Source of the DNA: Cryoendolithus antarcticus
Lineage: Eukaryota > Ascomycota > Dothideomycetes > Cladosporiales > Cladosporiaceae
Assembly (NCBI GenBank): GCA_002077065.1
Contig: NAJO01000021.1
Coordinates: 62,001-126,000 of the forward strand
Length of the DNA: 64,000 nt
Reading direction: 5' to 3'
Positions 1 to 10,514 of the stretch are shown here, in pieces (position 1 is the first letter of the stretch; each line of letters begins with the position of its first letter). A model generated the notes under the pieces. That model had not been told where the DNA came from. It worked only from the letters and a program-made list of their open reading frames with translations, and made no database searches. Made by a program: the position numbers and the translations under genes.

Positions 1-1787
1 CAACGCTCGAGGATCTGTTGACAACGCTGTATGCGAAGTTCGAGGCTATCGCAGAAGGACACTGTGTACTTCACGGTGTCATCGCTGCGATTCTAAGACG
101 AGAGAACTTGCTCGATGGGCCGACTCTAAATCGCAGCTTCAGAGAAATGTGGAAGCTGCTGCAAAGCGAGATTCGCTCACTGCTGCATGACCATCTCGCT
201 ACAAGCGGCGATGTCTCGCATCGCGGTGGTCAAGCTAACGATCCAGGTGCCAACATGTTCAAGCCGCAGCCACGAGATCGCAATCGGCGGATCTTCAGGT
301 TGACTGATACCGATGCGAAGTCTACTGAGCTTGCTACCGAGCGAGAGGATCTCGAGTTCATTCTTCGAGCTTCAGTGCCAGGTCTTGTCAATGCGAACAG
401 CCGCGATAGCACGAAGAAGCAGCATCATGATGAGATTATGTCGGATCGCTCCGCCACTGGCCACAAAATGCTGGTCGAGCCAAGCATCTTCAACATGGCG
501 ATCCTGCTGCCGCCATCGCTCGACTTCCTGCACCGACTGCAAGAAGTCGTCCCGAGGGGCTCCACAGTCGTCGCATCGACATTAACATCGTTCCTTGACG
601 ACTTCCTGGTAAATGTCTTCTACCCGCAACTCGACGAGACTCTGATGGACCTATGCTCGCGCTGCCTGAACGATACAGACGCCTTCCAACCCGACCCCAA
701 GTGGCAAGAACACAGCCAACGGCCCATATTCAGAGGCGTCATCCGCTTCTACGAGATCATGGAGCGCGTGTGCACCATGCTAGATGCCTTGCCGCACGAT
801 CAATCGTTCAGCCAGCTACTTATTAGTCAGATGCGCACGTACTACGATCGATGCTTCACCTGGTCGAAGTCCCTCTTGCAACGTTCCCAACTCAATCAAG
901 AAGATCAGCCGCGTATGCGAATAGCTGCCGAGCTCGCTACCAGCGGCGCCATCCAGTCCGTCGTCGCTGATCTCCTCTCTCCTCCGGCGGACACCACAGC
1001 CTCAGCACTCATCGCAGATGAGGACACTGCTCTCATCTCCCTCGCGCAAACTCGCGTCATTGAAGAAGCAGACCTGATCCACGACCGTAAAGCCCTCGCC
1101 GCACTATGCACCCTGCATACAAGCATGAAGTGGCTCGCTGCACGCACGAAAGCGCTAGCGTTCATCTCGCCCCGCGCGATAGATAATACCACAACCTCCA
1201 GCTCGACGAACCACCACACCCGCCGCTGGACCAACAATACATCTCTCTCTTCCACCCTGCCCTCGATCCCATACCTGCCTCTGAACGCGGCCACGAGCGA
1301 AGAATTCGAAGCAGTAACCTTCAGCTTCACCGAGCTCTCGGGCCTGATTCTGCGAACATTACACATAGACTTCCGTCTGCATCTCCTCCACGGCGTATCG
1401 ACCTCACTGCGCAAGTCCTACGTCCTCACGCAGCCGTACACGGATCCTGATCCCTCAATCCTCGCTTTGACGTCCTCCCTCGCAACCTACTGTGGCGGTC
1501 TGGAAACGCATCTCCTGCCCAGCCAAGTGGAGTATATACTTATCTCGCTCGACAGTCTCGCCAACACGGCTCTGATCGAGCTGGTTGGTCTGGTGCAAGG
1601 TATGGACGCACATGGACGGGAGAGAATGAAGTTGAATGTTCTGGTGCTGCAGCAGGGGTTCAAGGGATTGAAGAGGGACTTTGAACTGGGAAAGGCTGGG
1701 GAATTCTGGGGAGAGGCGGGCGGAGATGAGGGAGCGGCGAGTGAAGAGGCAATGGCGGGGCTGAGGAAGTTAGTAGGCGGGAGTTGA
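1..1787 (+). CDS. SEC8: Exocyst complex component Sec8 (EXOC4), 3' part
   Basis: The frame is open from base 3 to the TGA at 1785-1787, giving about 594 residues with no start codon in view, so the gene begins left of the window. Sec8 is a subunit of the eight-protein exocyst that tethers secretory vesicles to the plasma membrane at growing tips. The call rests on overall resemblance to the C-terminal two thirds of fungal Sec8: a helical region with LLQSEIRSLL near residue 50, and a C-terminal part with SGLILRTLHIDFRLH and a CGGLETHL segment. The short Ser/Thr-rich interruption (residues about 395-410) looks like a surface loop. No intron is evident in the visible part. The protein ends in a low-complexity Gly/Glu/Ala tail. 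Another exocyst subunit, Sec15, lies at 56.9-59.6 kb. Identity is from family memory, not a search. Confidence 0.85.
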   Translation, partial: TLEDLLTTLYAKFEAIAEGHCVLHGVIAAILRRENLLDGPTLNRSFREMWKLLQSEIRSLLHDHLATSGDVSHRGGQANDPGANMFKPQPRDRNRRIFRLTDTDAKSTELATEREDLEFILRASVPGLVNANSRDSTKKQHHDEIMSDRSATGHKMLVEPSIFNMAILLPPSLDFLHRLQEVVPRGSTVVASTLTSFLDDFLVNVFYPQLDETLMDLCSRCLNDTDAFQPDPKWQEHSQRPIFRGVIRFYEIMERVCTMLDALPHDQSFSQLLISQMRTYYDRCFTWSKSLLQRSQLNQEDQPRMRIAAELATSGAIQSVVADLLSPPADTTASALIADEDTALISLAQTRVIEEADLIHDRKALAALCTLHTSMKWLAARTKALAFISPRAIDNTTTSSSTNHHTRRWTNNTSLSSTLPSIPYLPLNAATSEEFEAVTFSFTELSGLILRTLHIDFRLHLLHGVSTSLRKSYVLTQPYTDPDPSILALTSSLATYCGGLETHLLPSQVEYILISLDSLANTALIELVGLVQGMDAHGRERMKLNVLVLQQGFKGLKRDFELGKAGEFWGEAGGDEGAASEEAMAGLRKLVGGS

Positions 1788-2110
1788 CGTTATCGATTGC
1801 GGTTTCAGGGGCCTAAAAGTCGCACCGCGTAGTATAGCAGTGCATGCCTTTATAGAAGGTACTGGTTGGCTAGCACATTTTGTGCGTGACTAACTTACTT
1901 GCTTCACATCTCCCACGCGCCTGTTCGAAGCAAGGATAGCGAGACTAGCGGGGCACAAGCAGCGGGACCTGTTCGTCGCTAATCCCAGTCACGAAAGCAT
2001 CGTCGGTTGGATCCCGCTTTGGTTCTCGCATTGCCAATCATGTCTTTCGCCCGAGATCACGCTGTAGCCACGGCTCACGCGACTCGGACTCCTCAGTCTG
2101 AGACCACTTC
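1788..2110. other. Intergenic, convergent 3' ends
   Basis: Space between the stop codons of SEC8 (plus) and the GT8 gene (minus). It should hold both 3' UTRs. I see no gene or repeat. Confidence 0.6.
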
Positions 2111-3343
2111 TCATGGCGGCATCATCGAGCTGCCCTTGGGATGCACAACTGGTCCATGACCGCGCTCCACCTTGCTTAGCAGTCCATGGCCAGATCGGTG
2201 CGCACCCTCGTTCGTTGCTGCACTCTCACCACTGGGCTTCTCGTTCTCCTCACCCTTGCCCTGCTTCTCAGCGCTTTCATCAGGCGCCTTGTTCTCCGCA
2301 AACGCCTGCACACCAGCGCCAATTGCAAGCATGTCAGGATCTTGCGCGCCGTCCTCCTCGCCCTTCGCCTTCGCCACATACCTTGCCACCAACCCCAACA
2401 CCTCATCCTCGCCGGCCTTCTTCCTAGCCTCCGCCCACTCCTCCCAAGCACTCCACCACCATCGATGCGTCTCCCCGTCGTTGCCACGATAGCCTGCCCG
2501 GCCGTCCTCCCCGACTAGGCCAGCCCATGGCTTGTCAACGATGTAGTGCAGACACACCACCTCATCGTCCCGCCACATCGGGTCATGCCAGTACCGCATA
2601 GTCTTGAGAGCATTGTACTGCCATCCCAAACTCCTCCAGCGGTTGCGGAAGAACTCCGCTAAGAAGTCTTGATCAGGGAACTTGAAGGTGGCGAGTTTGG
2701 GTGTCGTATTGAAGAAGTGCAGCATGTCATCCCACAATTGCTTCGAGGGATGGTACAGAAACATGCCGCTGTTTAAGAGATGGTACGTTGGTCTCGACTC
2801 CGGCGTCACTTTCGTCGGCTGAGTGAGAGCTGTAGGATGTGAGAGTGGCGTGTAGGCACAGTTCTCCTCTCGCCACTCCTCCGGAGCCCATGCATCCCGT
2901 TCCTTGTTGCAGACGCAGGCGTGATTCGCAGCGATCCAGTCACTTGGCAGATCCGCGGCGGAAGCGAAGATAGTGTCCATGTTCTTGTTGAAGATCGCCA
3001 TGTCGGCGTCAAGGTAGCAGACGGCATCGTACTCAATCGCTTCGAAGACGCGAAGCTTTGTCCAGGTGTCCGTGAAGCGTTCGGCGATGAGCCATGTTTT
3101 AACGTTTGAAGGCGGCAGCAGGAGCTCGCATTCTCGAAGGATGAGATTGAGTTTTGGAGCTTCTAGTTGTATTGCGCGGACTGCTGGTGCTGCAAGGCTT
3201 GGTGGGTAGAAGACGATGAGCGGATATCTCGAGCCGTGCTTGCGGAGGGTGGAGGCGAGTATGATTACACCGGCCAGATAGCTTGCGCGGGTTATGAGCG
3301 TCGTGAAGGCGAAATTGCCGCTCGGCGGTGGGGCGGCGGACAT
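2111..3343 (-). CDS. GT8-family glycosyltransferase (glycogenin/galactinol-synthase-like)
   Basis: Single-exon gene of 410 residues. The N-terminus reads FAFTTLITRASYLAGVIILASTL, the usual first strand and helix of family GT8. Near residue 113 is YLDADMAIF, whose DAD is the GT8 DxD motif that binds manganese and the sugar nucleotide. LLNSGMFLY and FPDQDFLAEFF follow, also typical of the family. The open frame runs 39 codons further upstream, but the ATG at 3343 (MSAAPPPSG) is preferred: it has A at -3 and directly precedes the conserved domain. The last 90 residues are charged and low complexity and lie outside the catalytic fold. No signal peptide or membrane span is seen, so a cytosolic enzyme is likely. 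The acceptor substrate cannot be told from the sequence. Confidence 0.85.
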   Translation of the reverse strand: MSAAPPPSGNFAFTTLITRASYLAGVIILASTLRKHGSRYPLIVFYPPSLAAPAVRAIQLEAPKLNLILRECELLLPPSNVKTWLIAERFTDTWTKLRVFEAIEYDAVCYLDADMAIFNKNMDTIFASAADLPSDWIAANHACVCNKERDAWAPEEWREENCAYTPLSHPTALTQPTKVTPESRPTYHLLNSGMFLYHPSKQLWDDMLHFFNTTPKLATFKFPDQDFLAEFFRNRWRSLGWQYNALKTMRYWHDPMWRDDEVVCLHYIVDKPWAGLVGEDGRAGYRGNDGETHRWWWSAWEEWAEARKKAGEDEVLGLVARYVAKAKGEEDGAQDPDMLAIGAGVQAFAENKAPDESAEKQGKGEENEKPSGESAATNEGAHRSGHGLLSKVERGHGPVVHPKGSSMMPP

Positions 3344-3884
3344 CTTGCGCACTTGCATATGGTGGTCGATGCCGTGAATCAACGTGCAAGTTTGGTTGGA
3401 GTGAGCTTGAGAAGTGACGTCGGCATTGAGCGCCAAGACGTATCTTCTGCTACGGAGCATCTATGTTCGGAACAGCCTACTCGTCGCCGCGCATGGTAGG
3501 CGCCGGTCAGCTCAATATACCCGCGAGTAGTATTGTCGTTGCAATGGCAAGAGCGACGCACACGCTATGTTCCTTCCTGCACAAGTTTAATGCGACGTTC
3601 TTCCATGACGAATTCTCGGAAACGCGATTAGTGCTCTTCTAAAGCTTCTCAGCATCGTTGAATGCTATACCTACTGCGGTTAAAGGTGCACTCGAGGACA
3701 ACTTGAGCAGAGACAAATGGTACCGCTAGACCTGTCCTTTATAGTCAGAAGACTGCATTAGACGTCCGTGTCGACGCGGGAACGATCTGCACGAGCTAGT
3801 GGAGCGAAAGCGCAGTCATGAACCTCACTCCAAACAGCATGAATATGCCAGATTCACTTCCTCGTCTCGAAGAGGGCCCCAAGC
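3344..3884. other. Intergenic
   Basis: Upstream of the GT8 start and downstream of the NTA1 stop, both on the minus strand. It presumably holds the GT8 promoter and the NTA1 3' UTR. Nothing else is recognised. Confidence 0.5.
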
Positions 3885-4927
3885 TTATGCTAGATCGTCG
3901 AATGTCTGCTCTGCATCGTTGACATCCTCTGGCCGCGGACGCAGCGCCATCCTGTACTTTGGGGGCTAGAATAGCAAAGTCAGCAGGTGCGCGTGTCGTT
4001 CGTCGACGAATGATCACTAACCTCGTCGGTGTCAACCACTAACAACCCCTCCTCCGCGCCTCCGAGCATGTCGTAGATAATGACCCCTTCCTCGGTAAAG
4101 CGCATAACGCAGCTGCTGCCTGCGTAGCATACCGAATCTCCCAGCGGTATCACCTGCCCGAGCTTTGTCGTCAAGCAATTAACTTCGTTCTTCTCGACGC
4201 CAATTCGATTCGCAAACACTACGATCACATCCTTGCCCGTCCTTGTAGCCTCGATGACCGGCCCGAAACGCTCAACCCAATACCCAATCGTCCCAGGTTC
4301 CTGGTCCTTAGGCTTAGCAAGCATCTCTTCGATCGGCACATGAGTCAACCACGCCATGCTTAGCACGACGAGCTCTGCTCCACTTGTGACGGCGTGTGTC
4401 GCGAACTCGCAGGCATCCCAGGGTGCGGTGAACTGGTAGGGATTGATGTCCATACAAATGCCGAAGCACGTCTTACCCAGTCCATCGATCTGAGTCGTGA
4501 AGAAGCCGGCTGGCCCTTCAGAAGCCCAAGACTCATCGGTGTAGTAGAGGAAAGACTTTCGGTAGTGGCAGATGATCTCGCCGGTAGGAGAGACCGTGAC
4601 TGTGGTATTGTAGTTGTAATGCGTCGTAGATGCCTCAGGAGTCGTCCACTCGGACGAGATCTCTGGGTAGCCGACCGAAACATGACATCTTAGGCGTTTC
4701 GCAGTCGCGATGGCCCATTGCGTCGTTCGTCCTGCTGTTGTCGGCTCAAGGTAGGGTGCTATGGCCTCAGCGGACGGGAAGTTATAGCCAGTGAACGCGA
4801 GCTCAGGCAGGACGAGGAGGTCAAGGTCTCTAGGCGGCGGATTTGAAGCTAGTAGTGCGTCTGCGGTGGCGATGTTACGCTCTGGGTCGCGGATCTTGGA
4901 GTCGAGCTGCAGCACGGCGATCTTCAT
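3885..4927 (-). CDS. NTA1: Protein N-terminal asparagine/glutamine amidohydrolase (Nta1-like nitrilase)
   Basis: Nitrilase-superfamily enzyme, 328 residues from two exons (4927-4022 and 3965-3885). In yeast Nta1 deamidates N-terminal Asn and Gln and so feeds the Arg/N-degron pathway. The start MKIAVLQLDSKIRDPERN is standard for the family. The catalytic triad is visible: Glu in LVLPELAFTGYNF (about residue 42), Lys in YRKSFLYYTDE (about 123), and Cys in FGICMDINPYQF (about 157). The last four residues before the intron are DTDE; the 56-nt intron (GTTAGT...CTAG, phase 0) then joins to PPKYRMALRPRPEDVNDAEQ. Without splicing the frame would run into unrelated codons and stop at 3980. The family call is firm. 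The substrate call (N-terminal amide rather than another amide) rests on the DINPYQF context and is somewhat less sure. Confidence 0.85.
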
Positions 4928-5381
4928 GTCGAATAACGTGTGGCGGGCAAGGCAGTAGACGTTCTCGACTGGTGACCGTCTGGCTCAGGTCAAGGCTGCA
5001 TGTTGCTTGTCAAGGAGATTAGAGAGGACTAGCCACCGTCTCCTGCACTCACCAGTCGGCGGATGTAGAAGCGCATATTGTAGTTCAAAGTATCACTGCG
5101 GACAAGGATTCAATGTGCCCGGGAACGGCGCTTGGAGGTGGCCGAGGTGGTGCCCTCAGTTTCAAAGGGGGAGACGGACAAGGCGTCGATTGTTTCGTGA
5201 ATGGTGGATAAGGCGCCAGAAAGTGAAGCTACGCAAGTGCGAGTCGCCTCGACTCTTTACATTCTGTATACTCAACTCTGTTTGCTCCACAAGCTTGTCA
5301 ATGCACCACCACATAACGCCAGGCACGCAAATCGAAACGCTCACTATAAATCCACCACCCGCGACTGAACACTTCCATCAC
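4928..5381. other. Intergenic
   Basis: Between the NTA1 start and the ABC transporter stop, both minus. Likely NTA1 promoter and transporter 3' UTR; no gene seen. Confidence 0.5.
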
Positions 5382-8300
5382 CTAAGAAGCACCAGCTAGC
5401 TTCCTCCCCTCACTAGCACTCCTGGCCTCCCGTTCCAACACCTCGAAATCCCCCGTCATCTCACACATTCCCCTGAAAAGCCCCTTCTCCCTCCCAAGCA
5501 ACTCCATCGGCTCCCCAAACTCCACAACCTCCCCCTTATCCAATACAAGCACCTTATCATAATCTACAATCGTCTGCAGCCGATGTGCGATGGTGATAGT
5601 AGTGTTCTTGATCTCCCTGATCGTCTCTTGGATCTTCGCGTCCGTTGCGTAGTCTATCGAGGCTGTGGCTTCGTCCATGAGCAGGACTTTGGGGTTCTTG
5701 AGAAGTGCGCGAGCGAGGCAGAGGAGTTGGCGTTGGCCTTGAGATAGGTTCGAGCCGGACTCGGTGACCGGGGAGGAGAGGTTAGTGAAGATGTTCTTGT
5801 TTTCGTAAGTCGGGGTAGTCGGTGTTGGTGGGGAGTCGGAGGGCACTTCTAGAGTCCGCGTCGAGGGTGAAGACTTCGATGCGGGTGACACTGGAAGGGC
5901 TCTCTGCAGCGTATTGACTGGTGTCGAGGGTCTCGATGGTGTCGCCGAGACCGCACCAATAAGCTGTACGCCTCGCAGGGCTGTGAAGATCTCCTCGTCG
6001 GTGAACAAGCCGAAAGGATCGAGATTTGTGCGAATCGTGCCCGTGAACAGCGTTGGATCTTGCGGGACCATGACAATGTTCTCTCGCAGATCCTGTAGGC
6101 CGATTAGACCAATGTCGACATCGTCAACCAGAATCTTGCCCTCCTCTGCTTCAAGCGCGCGGAACAGTGCCAACGCAAGCGAGCTCTTGCCGGCGCCTGT
6201 ACGGCCAACTACACCCACCTTCTCGCCCGACAGGATACGGAAAGTGATCTGTTTTAGCACCGGGTCGAAGTCCGACCGATACCTTGTGCTGTAGCCGATG
6301 AACTCGACTGCACCCTTGCTTGGCCAGTTGGCTGCAGGTCGATTCTCTGCCACAATAGACGCTGCTTCTTGATCCACATCCAGGTACTCCTTAACACGCT
6401 CAACGGCGTTCATGTTCTGCTCGTTGCTTGCGTACAAGCGTACGAACCACAGGACGTTCTCCGTGAAGGTCACTGCGTAAGTCATCGCTAGTCCAGCAGC
6501 TCCAGCATCGATGCGTCCGGTGCCGGTGATGATGAAAGCACCTGTTGAGAACGATACCAGCGCGCCAACAACATCGACCCGAAGTGCCAGCCATCGATTA
6601 GCAGCCCATAGGTAGATGAAGGGTCGACTGTGCGTATTAATACGTTGCAAATTGTCTCGAATGAAGCGTCGTTCGTCTCCATAAGCTCGTATAGTGGTCA
6701 TACCAGACATCGTCTCGCCGAATTGCTGATACAGTGGACTTCTCTGGATGGACTCAAGCCGCTTCAAGTCTCGCGAAGAGCTGATGTAGAAGCGGCCGAT
6801 AGCTGCGTACATCAGCGTGATGAAGAACGCTGCAACGAGGAAAGCCGGCTGGATCACAGAGATCAGCACGACGATGGTGATAATCGAGAAAAGGCACATG
6901 ATGACTCCAACAGCGACAGGCGCGATCTCTTGGTCGACTACTTCGATATCCTTGGAGAAGCGATTCATCATCTGGCCCAAGGGTGTAGCATCGAAGAAGC
7001 GGAACTTGGCGTGCGTGACTTTCTCCAGTAACTTGCGATGAATACGTTTGGAAGCGTTGAGTGAGCCAGCGAAGAGTATACCCTCTCGGAAGAGAGTCAG
7101 GAACATGAAGCCGAACCCAAGCGCGGCGTAGACTCCAAGATAGTAGACCACATCGACTTCCGAGTCGCTTGACGAAACTGCAACCTGGTCCGAAGGCACG
7201 GCAGATGACATTGGCCAGGTCAGGATGCATGAGCCAGAGCGCACACAGTTGTACGACCCACTGACGCCGCCTCGAATGTGCGTCAGTGGAGTACCGTTGA
7301 ACTCCGACGTGCTCTGCTCCTTAGTATTGTAAGCATTCGCCCACTGACGGATCCACACGTTAGTTGCGACTTGTGAGAGCTGCTGAAGGACGAATGCAGA
7401 GGCAGCGACAGTCCAGAAGAACCAACCGCCCATGGACTGTAGGTACATGGTGATGGTGATCCACTTGACAGCACCTGTTACAGTCTTCTCCTCCTGTTCG
7501 TCCTTCTGCGACACCTTGTTCATCCCAGGGATGTCTTTGGTAATGACTTTCGTCAGCGATTCACCCTGCGGCGGGCTATCAGCTTCTTCCAACTCGTACG
7601 TATGTCCGTTCGGCTGCTTATCCTCCGTCTTGTCCGCGCCGTGTATTGATGGCACTCGCGAAGGCATTGTTGAATTCAGCCTTGTGCCCGCCTTCGAGTC
7701 GAGCTTCGACATGTCTTCCGCAAGCAGACCCGAGGAAATGACCTCTTGAGCAGCACCCGACGTTGTGACTCGCCCGTTGTCTAAGACGACGGCGAAAGAT
7801 GCTTGCGGCAGACAGAGAACGGCGTTGTGCGTGACCAGGATGCATGTACGGTTGTACATTAGCGGACCCAGGAGTGCCTTGTCGAAGATCCACTTCGCGG
7901 TATGCGAATCCACGGCACTCAGCACATCGTCCATGAGCACGTGTCTGGCACTGCAGTACAGCGCGCGAGCTAAGCTAATGCGCTGCTTTTGGCCACCAGA
8001 CAGCGTAACTCCCTTCTCGCCTACAATAGTCTGATCACCGCCGTCCAGAATCTCAAGATCGCGCTCCAGAGAGCACGCAACAATAACGTTCTTGTACCTT
8101 CTCGCATCCCACGGACTGGCGAATATGATGTTCTCCTTGATCGTGCCGTTGACAAGCCATGCTTGCTGTGCGCAGTATGCAACGCTCTCAGTAAGTCCAG
8201 TCTCCGGGTCTGGCTTCATATCTTCGCGACTCTTGCCGCCTGGTAGGTAGACTGTGCCTTCGAGTAGAGTCATCTCGCCTAGCAATGCCATCAACAGCGA

Positions 8301-10514
8301 GGTCTTGCCACTTCCAGTTGGCCCGATGACTACGTTCAGCTGACCGATCTTGAATCTGAGATCGAGATCCATCATCTTGAAGTCTTCTGACTCAGCCACA
8401 CCCCATGAGAAGGTGCCGTTGTCGAATCCGATGACGGGCGCACCCTCTTCGTCTACCTCATCATACTGCAATTGGCGATACTTGTCTGTCTCTGGCTCAT
8501 TGAGATACTCCTCGACTCGATCGACCGACACCTTACTTTCTTGTACATGTGCGACCATGTCCGCCAGTTGGTCCAGTGGTATGCGCAAGAGACTGAACAG
8601 TGAAAGTGCAGTGAAGGCCACAGATGGTATAAGGTCTTTCTTCTCCACGAGCGTGTAGACCAGGAATGTCAGCAGTGTGATGAGCACAGGTGCGCCACCC
8701 CAGACTGTCGCAGCGATAGCCCAGACAATGTACCTGTTGCGCAGGTGTCGCAACTCAGTTACTCGCTTCTCGTCGACAGTGGCCAAGAATCGCTGCTCCC
8801 AAGCGAAGTACTTGATGATGCGAATGTTGGTCAAGACCTCGTTGGTCGTGTGTATACGTGCGTCCGTGGCCGCTAGGATCAGCTTCTGAGTCCTTGTGAA
8901 TGCCTTGGCAATTACCATGTTGACGGGTAGTAAAAGTGCCATCATGCCGATGCCAACAATACTGCTATACCCAAGGATCCGGTAAAGTAAAACAATGCAG
9001 AGCACGAATTGCACCGGCGTCTCGGCCCAGAGGAAGTGCAGATACGCACTGATCTCAGCGACCTTGAAGGAGTCCACGGCCATCAGATTAATGATCGCTC
9101 CAGAGCTGACCTGTCCCTCGTCCGGTTCAATAGCCGCATTAGGCACGTTCTTCGAGTCGTCCTGCTTCTTCTTTCTGCCAAATGACAGTATCTTGTCCAT
9201 CAGCCCAGGCTTGGCCTTCTCCTCGGTAGGCTTTGCCGCCTGCTGCTGCCCGAGGACCTTGTCGGCAGAAGCTGCAGTTCTTCGACGCAGCGCCTTTGCG
9301 TAAATCTCGCCAATGATGATGGCCCTCAGGCGAATACAGATCTTGCGACCAATCCACAGTGCCTGGCCCGCGGAGAGTGCAAATGCCACACCCGAGACGA
9401 ACAGCAAGATCACGTAGAACCAAGCGGCGTTGCGCGGCACAGATGTAGGGTCCTCAACGTACTCGAGTATGGCCTTGAGTAGTAGAGTTGGAACGAATGT
9501 AATGAGACCAGACATTACAGCCCAGGATCCCTGGATGACAAGGCCGCGCTTGAAGTATTTGAGAAGATGGAATGCCAGAGCGGATGTCTTCTTCACTTGC
9601 CGGTAGTCTGACAACACAGCAGATGCCTTGTCCTTGGCAGCCAAATTCCATACATCCTTCATCTCGTAGGCCTTGACGTAGCCTTTCCAGACTACGGCAT
9701 CGACCCAGCTGAACGTCATGATTGACAAGTAGCTAGCTAGGGGCTCGCGGGAAGGCTCCAATTCGCCCTCGTAGTCGAGCTGCACAAGTCGGTTGCCTCG
9801 TCGCGAGGTGAGTGCGATCAGTGCAAGTAGTGTGTTGAGCGCAAAGACAGCGCTGACGAGAGCTTCGCTTTTCTGCGAGCGTGGATGCACCATCGCTGAT
9901 CGAAAAACAAGCACATTGCAAAGCCATTGGATCCCGTACAGAAATGCGGTCTGATACCATAGTCCAGTGAAAGAGTACTTACTCGATGTAGAGATGAGCA
10001 CTCTCATCGAAGTGAGCACCACCAGATATGTCCATGTCGCCACTTGCGCAATTGACGCTATCCGACCCTTGTGGTCCCATCCATCCACAAGCGAAACCAC
10101 CTCCAGTGCGAGGACTGCAACCACACAGAACTCTTCTATTATCGGCATCCATACCTGACCTTTCGGCTTGTCGATCGTAGTCACGGACACGCCACTCAGG
10201 CTCTTCGTCGCCCGCAGTGCCAACTCCTCATTTCTCGCAAAGTAGTCTTCCTCATCGTCACTCTCCGTCTCTTCATCATCCTCTCGAAGATGACCATTGG
10301 TGTCGCCATTCAGGCGACTATCCTTCAGTAAGCTGTAGCCCTCTTTACCCCGTGACCGTTGCAATGATCGCCCGACCAGATATGTCAAGTATAAAAGTGA
10401 GATCCCGCATGCGATAAGCGGAAACAACGTCTCCAAGTAGTCGCGTCGGAAGCAATGCGAAAAGTCGTCAGAGCGCCAGATTGGACCAGAACAGTGTGCG
10501 AACATAGCCACCAT
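5382..10514 (-). CDS. ABCC/MRP-type ABC transporter (Ybt1/Vmr1/bile-acid-transporter-like), full length
   Basis: Intronless, 1710 residues from the ATG at 10514. The open frame continues 50 codons upstream but starts there with TTG and is Arg/Ser/His-rich; a second ATG at 10505 is also possible. Layout: N-terminal TMD0-like spans, TMD1, NBD1, TMD2, NBD2, as in vacuolar ABCC pumps that export conjugates, bile acids or drugs using ATP. NBD1 has Walker A GPTGSGKTS (about 731-738), signature LSGGQ (about 838) and Walker B HVLMDDVLSAVD, with Asp in place of the catalytic Glu. NBD2 has Walker A GRTGAGKSS (about 1437), signature LSQGQ (about 1590) and Walker B VLLMDEATASID with Glu intact. So NBD1 is the degenerate ATP site, as usual in ABCC. 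A Ser/Pro/Thr-rich insert of about 65 residues precedes the NBD2 signature, as in the fungal Ybt1-like group. Substrate unknown. Confidence 0.93.
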   Translation of the reverse strand: MVAMFAHCSGPIWRSDDFSHCFRRDYLETLFPLIACGISLLYLTYLVGRSLQRSRGKEGYSLLKDSRLNGDTNGHLREDDEETESDDEEDYFARNEELALRATKSLSGVSVTTIDKPKGQVWMPIIEEFCVVAVLALEVVSLVDGWDHKGRIASIAQVATWTYLVVLTSMRVLISTSSKYSFTGLWYQTAFLYGIQWLCNVLVFRSAMVHPRSQKSEALVSAVFALNTLLALIALTSRRGNRLVQLDYEGELEPSREPLASYLSIMTFSWVDAVVWKGYVKAYEMKDVWNLAAKDKASAVLSDYRQVKKTSALAFHLLKYFKRGLVIQGSWAVMSGLITFVPTLLLKAILEYVEDPTSVPRNAAWFYVILLFVSGVAFALSAGQALWIGRKICIRLRAIIIGEIYAKALRRRTAASADKVLGQQQAAKPTEEKAKPGLMDKILSFGRKKKQDDSKNVPNAAIEPDEGQVSSGAIINLMAVDSFKVAEISAYLHFLWAETPVQFVLCIVLLYRILGYSSIVGIGMMALLLPVNMVIAKAFTRTQKLILAATDARIHTTNEVLTNIRIIKYFAWEQRFLATVDEKRVTELRHLRNRYIVWAIAATVWGGAPVLITLLTFLVYTLVEKKDLIPSVAFTALSLFSLLRIPLDQLADMVAHVQESKVSVDRVEEYLNEPETDKYRQLQYDEVDEEGAPVIGFDNGTFSWGVAESEDFKMMDLDLRFKIGQLNVVIGPTGSGKTSLLMALLGEMTLLEGTVYLPGGKSREDMKPDPETGLTESVAYCAQQAWLVNGTIKENIIFASPWDARRYKNVIVACSLERDLEILDGGDQTIVGEKGVTLSGGQKQRISLARALYCSARHVLMDDVLSAVDSHTAKWIFDKALLGPLMYNRTCILVTHNAVLCLPQASFAVVLDNGRVTTSGAAQEVISSGLLAEDMSKLDSKAGTRLNSTMPSRVPSIHGADKTEDKQPNGHTYELEEADSPPQGESLTKVITKDIPGMNKVSQKDEQEEKTVTGAVKWITITMYLQSMGGWFFWTVAASAFVLQQLSQVATNVWIRQWANAYNTKEQSTSEFNGTPLTHIRGGVSGSYNCVRSGSCILTWPMSSAVPSDQVAVSSSDSEVDVVYYLGVYAALGFGFMFLTLFREGILFAGSLNASKRIHRKLLEKVTHAKFRFFDATPLGQMMNRFSKDIEVVDQEIAPVAVGVIMCLFSIITIVVLISVIQPAFLVAAFFITLMYAAIGRFYISSSRDLKRLESIQRSPLYQQFGETMSGMTTIRAYGDERRFIRDNLQRINTHSRPFIYLWAANRWLALRVDVVGALVSFSTGAFIITGTGRIDAGAAGLAMTYAVTFTENVLWFVRLYASNEQNMNAVERVKEYLDVDQEAASIVAENRPAANWPSKGAVEFIGYSTRYRSDFDPVLKQITFRILSGEKVGVVGRTGAGKSSLALALFRALEAEEGKILVDDVDIGLIGLQDLRENIVMVPQDPTLFTGTIRTNLDPFGLFTDEEIFTALRGVQLIGAVSATPSRPSTPVNTLQRALPVSPASKSSPSTRTLEVPSDSPPTPTTPTYENKNIFTNLSSPVTESGSNLSQGQRQLLCLARALLKNPKVLLMDEATASIDYATDAKIQETIREIKNTTITIAHRLQTIVDYDKVLVLDKGEVVEFGEPMELLGREKGLFRGMCEMTGDFEVLEREARSASEGRKLAGAS

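Noticed and set aside
905..1414. 169-codon open frame antisense to SEC8
   Set aside because: Arg/Ser-rich shadow of the SEC8 coding strand; no domain.
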